DNA from: Methanomassiliicoccus sp. UBA6
GTDB lineage: Archaea > Thermoplasmatota > Thermoplasmata > Methanomassiliicoccales > Methanomassiliicoccaceae
DNA: 10,219 nt
Assembly: GCA_002508545.1 (NCBI GenBank)
Contig: DAVH01000019.1
Location: 32,844 to 43,062, forward strand
Direction of reading: 5' to 3'
The position numbers were made by a program, and so were the translations under genes. Shown piece by piece: positions 6,387 through 10,219 of this stretch (its first letter is position 1; every line of letters begins with the position of its first letter). The notes beneath the pieces were generated by a model. That model did no database searches and was not told the origin of the DNA. It saw only the letters and a program-made list of their open reading frames with translations.

Positions 6387-7543
6387 AGAGGATCGCAGTC
6401 AACGGGGACCAGGCGGTCGCCCTGTCCTGGAAGCAGATCAACCCCGACGTCTGCGCGTCGTATCCCATTACGCCGCAGACCATCATCGTGGAGGCGTTCT
6501 CGGACTACGTTGCTGACGGCGAGGTCGACACCGAGTACGTGTGCAGCGAATCGGAGCACAGCTCCATGAGCATCTGCGTCGGTGCTGCCGCGGCCGGCGC
6601 CCGCTCGGTCACCTCGACCGCATCGGCCGGCCTGGCGTTCATGTGGGAGATGCTGTACATCGCCGCGTCGATGCGCCTGCCGATCGTCATGACCGTGGCC
6701 AACCGTGCCCTCTCCGGACCGATCAACATCCACTGCGACCACTCCGACGCCATGGGCGCCAGGGACAGCGGCTGGGTGCAGATCTTCGCCGAGAACGTGC
6801 AGGAGGCCTACGACAACTCCCTGATGTCGTTCCGCATCGCCGAGCACCCCGACGTACACCTGCCGGTCATGAACTGCCTGGACGGGTTCATCGTCACCCA
6901 TGCCATCGAATCCCTCAGCCCGGTGGAGGACGAGGCGGTGAAGAAGTTCGTCGGGGAGTACAAGCCGGTCAAGCCGCTGCTGGATTGGAGGAACCCTCAC
7001 TCCTTCGGTCCCTTCGACATGCCGGATTACTATTACGAGCACAAGTACCAGCAGGCGATGGCGATGAAGAACGTCCTCCCTGTGTTCAAGGAAGTGGCCT
7101 CCGAGTTCGAGAAGATGACCGGCCGGAAATATGACGTCATCGAGAAGTACATGGTCGATGACGCCGAGTACGTTGCAGTGTCCATGGGCTCCACCGCCGG
7201 GACGCTGAAGGCCGTTGTCGATGAGCTCCGCAAGGACGGCCACAAGGTCGGGTGCCTGAAGGTTCGCCTGTTCCGTCCGTTCCCCTACGCCGAGATCGCC
7301 AAGGCCCTCGAGGGCAAGAAGGCGGTGGCGGTCCTGGACCGGGTCATAAGCTTCGGGGCGGTCGGCCCGCTGTTCTCCGACGTGCGCTCGGCGGAGTTCG
7401 ACAACCGCATCCACCCCCGGACCGTGAACTACGTCTACGGCCTGGGCGGTAGGGACGTGGGGGTCGAGGACCTCAAGGTCGTGTTCAGGGAAATGGAGGC
7501 CGGAACGGCCAAGACCGTCAACTATCTGGGGGTGAAGCAATGA
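6383..7543 (+). CDS. porA: Pyruvate:ferredoxin oxidoreductase, alpha subunit
   Basis: 386-residue alpha subunit, providing the pyrimidine-binding half of the thiamine diphosphate site and the substrate pocket. Visible are YPITP (27-31), the conserved SESEHSS (55-61), TSTASAGLAFMWEML, and the GPINIHCDHSD stretch (112-122) characteristic of pyruvate-type rather than branched-chain or 2-oxoglutarate enzymes. The C-terminal domain II, with VGCLKVRLFRPFP, is complete. Start is GTG at 6383, overlapping the porD stop by four bases, with GGAGG at 6371-6375. Upstream in-frame ATGs at 6311 and 6329 lie inside porD and are rejected. The length and motif match to PorA make pyruvate the best substrate, though a related short-chain 2-oxoacid cannot be excluded. 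Confidence 0.94.
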   Translation: MKRIAVNGDQAVALSWKQINPDVCASYPITPQTIIVEAFSDYVADGEVDTEYVCSESEHSSMSICVGAAAAGARSVTSTASAGLAFMWEMLYIAASMRLPIVMTVANRALSGPINIHCDHSDAMGARDSGWVQIFAENVQEAYDNSLMSFRIAEHPDVHLPVMNCLDGFIVTHAIESLSPVEDEAVKKFVGEYKPVKPLLDWRNPHSFGPFDMPDYYYEHKYQQAMAMKNVLPVFKEVASEFEKMTGRKYDVIEKYMVDDAEYVAVSMGSTAGTLKAVVDELRKDGHKVGCLKVRLFRPFPYAEIAKALEGKKAVAVLDRVISFGAVGPLFSDVRSAEFDNRIHPRTVNYVYGLGGRDVGVEDLKVVFREMEAGTAKTVNYLGVKQ

Positions 7544-8481
7544 TATCGATCAAGGAGATGGCGGCCAAGCCGGTCAAGCTGACCGAGGGACACCGTCTTT
7601 GCGCGGGGTGCTCCGAGCCCATCGTCGCCAAGCAGGTGCTGCTGGGCACCGATAAGCCGGTGGTCGTGTCCAACGCCACCGGATGCTTCGAGGTCTCCAC
7701 CTCGGGCTATCCGTACTCGTCCTGGAACGTGCCATGGATCCACAGCGCTTTCGAGAACACCGCAGCCACGATATCTGGGGTGGAGGCGGCGTACCGGGTG
7801 CTCAAGAGGAAGGGCAAGGTCACGGACGACATGCGGTTCGTCTGCTTCGCCGGGGACGGCGCCACCTACGACATCGGCTTCCAGGCCCTGTCCGGCGCTA
7901 TCGAGCGCGGCCACCAGTTCCTGTTCGTGTGCATGAACAACGAGGCGTACATGAACACCGGGATCCAGAGGAGCGGTGCCACCCAGAAGGGAGCATCGAC
8001 CACGACCTGCCCATCGGGGACCTGCATCCCCGGCAAGCGGGAGTTCCCCAAGGACATCACCAAGATCATCGCGGCGCACGAGCTCCCGTACGCCGCGCAG
8101 GCCTCCCCGCACAACTGGAAGGACCTCATCGAGAAGGCCTCGAAGGGCTTCGAGGCCGGCGGGCCGGCGTTCCTGAACGTCATCTCCCCCTGCCCTCGCG
8201 GGTGGAGGTACGAGTCCGCCCAGACCATCGAGATCGCCAAGCTGGCGGTGGAGACCGGGATCTGGCCCCTCTACGAGTATGAGAACGGCAAGTGGAGGTT
8301 CACCGCCGAAAGCAAGCGCATGGCCGAGGGCAAGATGGAGAGGCGGCCGATCATCGACTGGCTGAAGTCCCAGGGACGGTTCAAGCACCTCCTGGACCCC
8401 AAGTGGAGCTCGACGGTGGTCGAGATCCAGGCGAACGTGGACCGCAAGTGGGACGAGCTGGTGCAGCTCTCCAAGCTCTAG
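7540..8481 (+). CDS. porB: Pyruvate:ferredoxin oxidoreductase, beta subunit
   Basis: 313-residue beta subunit, binding thiamine diphosphate and a [4Fe-4S] cluster. Cluster ligands are C21 and C24 (GHRLCAGC), C49 (NATGC) and C218 (ISPCPRGW). The ThDP motif runs from GDG (105-107) to NN (133-134). The PorB marks YPYSSWNVPWIHSAFEN and GASTTTCPSG are present, and the C-terminal RRPIIDWLKSQGRFKHL is the usual PorB ending. ATG overlaps the porA stop (ATGA), with GGTGA at 7531-7535. An extra pair of cysteines, C157 and C162, sits in the loop after GASTTT. The stop is TAG, with a TAA nine codons on in frame. It completes the tetramer; no porE/porF genes follow. Confidence 0.95.
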   Translation: MISIKEMAAKPVKLTEGHRLCAGCSEPIVAKQVLLGTDKPVVVSNATGCFEVSTSGYPYSSWNVPWIHSAFENTAATISGVEAAYRVLKRKGKVTDDMRFVCFAGDGATYDIGFQALSGAIERGHQFLFVCMNNEAYMNTGIQRSGATQKGASTTTCPSGTCIPGKREFPKDITKIIAAHELPYAAQASPHNWKDLIEKASKGFEAGGPAFLNVISPCPRGWRYESAQTIEIAKLAVETGIWPLYEYENGKWRFTAESKRMAEGKMERRPIIDWLKSQGRFKHLLDPKWSSTVVEIQANVDRKWDELVQLSKL

Positions 8482-8501
8482 GTCCAAACCCCTTCCATCC
8501 T

Positions 8502-8511
8502 TCATTTTTAA
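8502..8511 (+). terminator. T-tract after porB
   Basis: A pyrimidine-rich stretch after the porB stop ends in CATTTTTAAC with five Ts and no hairpin. A short T-tract is the common archaeal termination signal, and it sits before the DUF1847 promoter, suggesting that the por operon ends here. Confidence 0.4.
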
Positions 8512-8541
8512 CTATTGACGAAGGTCAGCGGTTTTGGGACA

Positions 8542-8551
8542 GAGTATATTA
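8542..8551 (+). promoter_or_regulatory. TATA box of the DUF1847 gene
   Basis: GAGTATATTA lies about 35 bases upstream of the ATG at 8583. A transcript starting near 8570 would have a leader of about a dozen bases carrying the GGTGA Shine-Dalgarno at 8574-8578. This makes the gene a separate unit from porGDAB, 101 bases downstream of it. Confidence 0.65.
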
Positions 8552-8582
8552 ACTCCCCTAAAGATTCGTTCACGGTGAATTG

Positions 8583-9230
8583 ATGGATTTTCCCAGATGC
8601 GACAGGTGCGGGGACGCCGGATGCAAGGTCGGCGAACCAGGAAAGTTCAAGAGCTGCCCTACCAACGTCTCTGAGATAGCGCGCGAGGAGATCATCGAGC
8701 GCTACCACGAGCCGGAGACCCAGAAGATCATGCAGACCGCCGCCAAGGTGGAGCGCGGCACCCTGCAGCCGGTCAACGGCGTGGTGACGCCGATACGGCC
8801 GCGCATCTCCGAGATCATGGCCTTCGCTGACCAGATGGGATGGAAGAAGATCGGCGTGGCCTTCTGCCTGGCGGCGAGGGACGAGGCGATCAAGCTGACC
8901 AAGGTCCTAGAGGCCAGGGGCTTCGAGGTCTGCTCGGTCATATGCCGCAACTTCTCCATGAAGAAGGGAGAGTTCGGCATACCCAAGGAGGACTGCATGA
9001 AGAGCGAGATGGAGTCGGTGTGCAACCCCGTCTACCAGGCCGAGCTGCTCAACGAGGCGGGCACCCATTTGAACGTCGTGCTGGGGCTGTGCGTCGGCCA
9101 CGACATGCTGTTCACCAAGAACTCCAAGGCCTACGTGACCACGCTGTCGGTCAAGGACCGCATGACCGGGAACAACCCGATCGCGCCGCTGTACTCCGGC
9201 TTCTTCGCCGAGATCTTGAAAAAGTATTGA
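8583..9230 (+). CDS. DUF1847 family cysteine-rich putative metal-binding protein
   Basis: A 215-residue soluble protein of unknown function, which I assign to DUF1847 from its recognisable pattern. An N-terminal cysteine cluster, C6-x2-C9-x4-C14 and C25-P, looks like a metal or Fe-S site. It is followed by RPRISEIMAFADQMGWKKIGVAFC (69-95) with C95, then C117 and C121, C138, C147 in VCNPVYQAELLN, and C170 in the GLCVGHDMLF motif. The ending VKDRMTGNNPIAPLYS is also typical. There are ten cysteines in all, far more than in its neighbours, and no signal peptide or membrane segment. The ATG at 8583 is preferred over TTG at 8580 because GGTGA ends four bases before it. It has its own TATA box and terminator, so it may be a single-gene unit. 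The many cysteines suggest a redox or metal role in an anaerobe; nothing more can be claimed. Confidence 0.85.
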   Translation: MDFPRCDRCGDAGCKVGEPGKFKSCPTNVSEIAREEIIERYHEPETQKIMQTAAKVERGTLQPVNGVVTPIRPRISEIMAFADQMGWKKIGVAFCLAARDEAIKLTKVLEARGFEVCSVICRNFSMKKGEFGIPKEDCMKSEMESVCNPVYQAELLNEAGTHLNVVLGLCVGHDMLFTKNSKAYVTTLSVKDRMTGNNPIAPLYSGFFAEILKKY

Positions 9231-9260
9231 AGGGGGCCGCCCCTTCCTTTTATTATCTTT
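9230..9260 (+). terminator. Hairpin plus T-rich tail after the DUF1847 gene
   Basis: AAGGGG (9230-9235) and CCCCTT (9240-9245) form a perfect 6-bp stem with loop GCCG, followed by a T-rich tail containing TTTTATTATCTTT. It lies between the convergent DUF1847 and hypC stops, oriented to end the plus-strand transcript. Confidence 0.6.
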
Positions 9261-9494
9261 CTACTGCTGGGAAAGCTCTTCTTCCTGGTCCAGCATCTCC
9301 GACCAGAGCTTCAGGGTCTCCCGGGCCTCCTCCTCGTCCATCTTCTCGATGGCGAAGCCGGCATGCACCACGACCCACTCCCCGACCATCGCATCCACCA
9401 GGGACACGTTGACCTTCCTCACTACGCCTCCGAAGTCGACATCGGCCTGATGCCCATCGATGGAGACGACCTGACCTGGAACCGCTAAGCACAT
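9261..9494 (-). CDS. hypC: HypC/HupF family hydrogenase maturation chaperone
   Basis: Small chaperone (77 residues) that binds HypD and the hydrogenase large-subunit precursor during delivery of the Fe(CN)2CO group to [NiFe]-hydrogenase. The diagnostic N-terminus MCLAVPGQVV is present, with the essential C2, and is followed by the OB-like DVDFGGVVRKVNVSLV and GEWVVVHAGFAIEKMDEEEA stretches. The conserved Cys at position 2 fixes the start. The Shine-Dalgarno GAGGT (9502-9498) overlaps the stop codon of the NAC gene just upstream, so the two are cotranscribed and probably translationally coupled. No hypD, hypE, hypF or hydrogenase gene is visible here, so its partners must be elsewhere. The stop is TAG. 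Confidence 0.95.
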   Translation of the reverse strand: MCLAVPGQVVSIDGHQADVDFGGVVRKVNVSLVDAMVGEWVVVHAGFAIEKMDEEEARETLKLWSEMLDQEEELSQQ

Positions 9495-9500
9495 ATTACC

Positions 9501-9887
9501 TCACGCCGACATGATCTTCAGGATGGCCTCGGCGGGCTGTCCGCCGCTCTCCTTGAGGGCCTTGATGGCCTGCTCCCTCTCGGCCCCGGTCTGGGACATC
9601 ACCAGTTCGATGTCCTCCTCGGGCACCTGGGGCTCCGCGCTCTTGGTCGCGGGAGCTGCCGTCCTGGGGGACACCGAGGCCTCGCCGACCACCTGGAAGG
9701 TCTTCTGTCCCTGGACCTCCATGATCGTCACCGCCGCGTTCTTGATGACGTATTCCTTGTCCTTGGTCCGGATGACGACCTCCTCTACACCGTTGATATC
9801 CTCGGTGGTGATACCCATGCGCTTCATGGCTTGCTTCATCTGCCGAGGGTTCACACCTCTCATACCTGGCATCATGGCAACGACCAT
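9501..9887 (-). CDS. Nascent polypeptide-associated complex protein (archaeal NAC alpha)
   Basis: Archaeal NAC is a homodimeric chaperone that binds nascent chains at the ribosome exit. The protein has 128 residues in two domains: an N-terminal NAC domain beginning MMPGMRGVNPRQMKQAMKRMGI, with EEVVIRTKDKEYVI and VTIMEVQGQKTFQVVGEA (about residues 7-70), and a C-terminal UBA helix bundle starting VPEEDIELVMSQTGAEREQAIKALKES (about 88-127), joined by a Pro/Ala linker. The start at 9887 gives four extra residues before the usual MMPGMRG; ATGs at 9875 and 9872 are alternatives. The outer ATG is favoured because it lies about where transcription would begin from the TATA box at 9904-9911, giving a leaderless message. 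hypC follows six bases after the stop. Confidence 0.93.
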   Translation of the reverse strand: MVVAMMPGMRGVNPRQMKQAMKRMGITTEDINGVEEVVIRTKDKEYVIKNAAVTIMEVQGQKTFQVVGEASVSPRTAAPATKSAEPQVPEEDIELVMSQTGAEREQAIKALKESGGQPAEAILKIMSA

Positions 9888-9903
9888 TGTGATTGCCTTG
9901 GCC

Positions 9904-9917
9904 TAGTTAAACCTTTT
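9904..9917 (-). promoter_or_regulatory. BRE/TATA element of the NAC-hypC unit
   Basis: On the minus strand AAAAGG (9917-9912) is followed directly by TTTAACTA (9911-9904), a good archaeal BRE-TATA pair. Its centre is about 21-25 bases from the ATG at 9887, so the message is probably leaderless or nearly so; there is no Shine-Dalgarno close to that ATG. Confidence 0.55.
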
Positions 9918-9952
9918 CGACCTGAGAGGAGAAAGCATGGAAAGGGTTTGAG

Positions 9953-9970
9953 GGCGCCGTCACCGGCGCC
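9953..9970 (-). terminator. GC hairpin at the 3' end of the Fn3-like membrane protein gene
   Basis: GGCGCCG (9953-9959) and CGGCGCC (9964-9970) form a perfect 7-bp inverted repeat with a four-base loop that overlaps the TGA stop. The minus-strand sequence beyond is pyrimidine-rich but has only a CCCTTTCC stretch and no clean T-run. It may be a 3'-end stabilising or terminating structure, or simply Arg/Ala codon composition. Confidence 0.35.
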
Positions 9971-10219
9971 TTATGATGAGCATCGCCGCGCCTACCCCGG
10001 CCACCACCAGGCCGATCACTCCCAGCACAAAGATGCCAGCGTTGGTGGGTGACTCGAGGGGGGTCCCAGCGCCTCCCTGCTGCGCCACGGTCACGCTGAC
10101 GGTCGAGGTATCGGTCTCCTCCCCGGTGCCGTTGAGCGGGCTCACCGTGTAGGTATAGGTCATCCCCGCGGTGACGTTCGAGTCCACGAACCGCGTTCCG
10201 TTGACCTCGAACGTCGCCG
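9960..10219 (-). CDS. C-terminal part of a membrane-anchored surface protein with Fn3-like domain (truncated by window edge)
   Basis: The frame is open to the window end, so only the last 85 or so residues are visible. They hold the end of a beta-rich domain with the fibronectin type III look (FVDSNVTAGMTYTYTVSPLN, then STVSVTVA), a Gly/Pro/Ser linker (QQGGAGTPLESPTNA), one hydrophobic segment of 22 residues (GIFVLGVIGLVVAGVGAAML and onward) and a final RRR. This is the layout of an archaeal cell-surface protein held by a C-terminal transmembrane helix with a positive cytoplasmic end. The function depends on the missing N-terminal part. An in-frame GTG at 10187 lies inside the Fn3-like fold and is not the start. 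Confidence 0.75.
   Translation of the reverse strand, partial: ATFEVNGTRFVDSNVTAGMTYTYTVSPLNGTGEETDTSTVSVTVAQQGGAGTPLESPTNAGIFVLGVIGLVVAGVGAAMLIIRRR

Noticed and set aside
6089..7540. A 483-codon open frame on the minus strand opposite porA/porD
   Set aside because: It lies entirely opposite well-supported por genes and has no recognisable domains; its openness follows from the high third-position GC.
7522..8505. A 327-codon open frame on the minus strand opposite porB
   Set aside because: Antisense shadow of porB with no motif, Shine-Dalgarno or TATA box of its own.
8907..9263. Extension of hypC by read-through of its TAG stop, giving a frame open down to 8907
   Set aside because: The open frame is in exact antisense codon register with the DUF1847 gene, which rarely uses codons that read as stops on the other strand, and HypC at 77 residues is already full length.
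1..10219. CRISPR array, insertion sequence, phage or defence system
   Set aside because: No regularly spaced direct repeats, transposase motifs, terminal inverted repeats with target duplications, or integrase genes were seen; all recognised genes are housekeeping or metabolic.

Overview
This window looks like chromosome of a high-G+C archaeon. Archaeal marks are a nascent-polypeptide-associated complex (NAC) alpha subunit, TATA boxes about 25-30 bases before genes, Shine-Dalgarno sites of the GGTGA/GGAGG kind, and a four-subunit pyruvate:ferredoxin oxidoreductase in the order gamma-delta-alpha-beta. The gene mix (porGDAB, PEP synthase, lone hypC, BtuD/FepC-type ABC ATPase, DUF1847, a C-terminally anchored Fn3-like surface protein) fits the Thermoplasmatota and would suit a Methanomassiliicoccales-like methanogen. 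That placement is an inference from family content, not a database match.

Layout: (1) 1-674, 3' part of an iron/corrinoid-type ABC transporter ATPase; (2) 720-1814, a class I histone-deacetylase-fold (AcuC-like) enzyme with a full active site; (3) 1833-1908, tRNA-Asp(GUC) on the minus strand with encoded CCA; (4) 1909-2081, a divergent promoter/leader region with three tandem hairpins on the plus strand; (5) 2082-2897, a CBS-CBS-ParB/Srx-fold fusion ending in a strong hairpin plus T-run; (6) 2916-5219 minus, PEP synthase; (7) 5220-5562, a long divergent regulatory region with several candidate TATA boxes and a 7-bp-arm palindrome; (8) 5563-8481, the overlapping operon porG-porD-porA-porB; (9) 8583-9230, a DUF1847 Cys-rich protein with its own TATA box; (10) minus strand 9887 to 9261, NAC alpha followed by hypC, translationally linked; (11) 9960 to the window end, minus strand, the C-terminal end of a membrane-anchored extracellular protein.

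The central part is a carbon-assimilation module. Por interconverts acetyl-CoA + CO2 + reduced ferredoxin with pyruvate + CoA, and the divergently transcribed PpsA turns pyruvate into PEP, the entry to gluconeogenesis. The shared 343-base intergenic region is the natural place for their joint control. The other genes look like housekeeping functions in small transcription units. I see no insertion sequence, CRISPR array, phage gene or defence island. The items most worth a second look are the CBS-ParB/Srx fusion with its structured leader, the por-promoter palindrome, and the DUF1847 gene.
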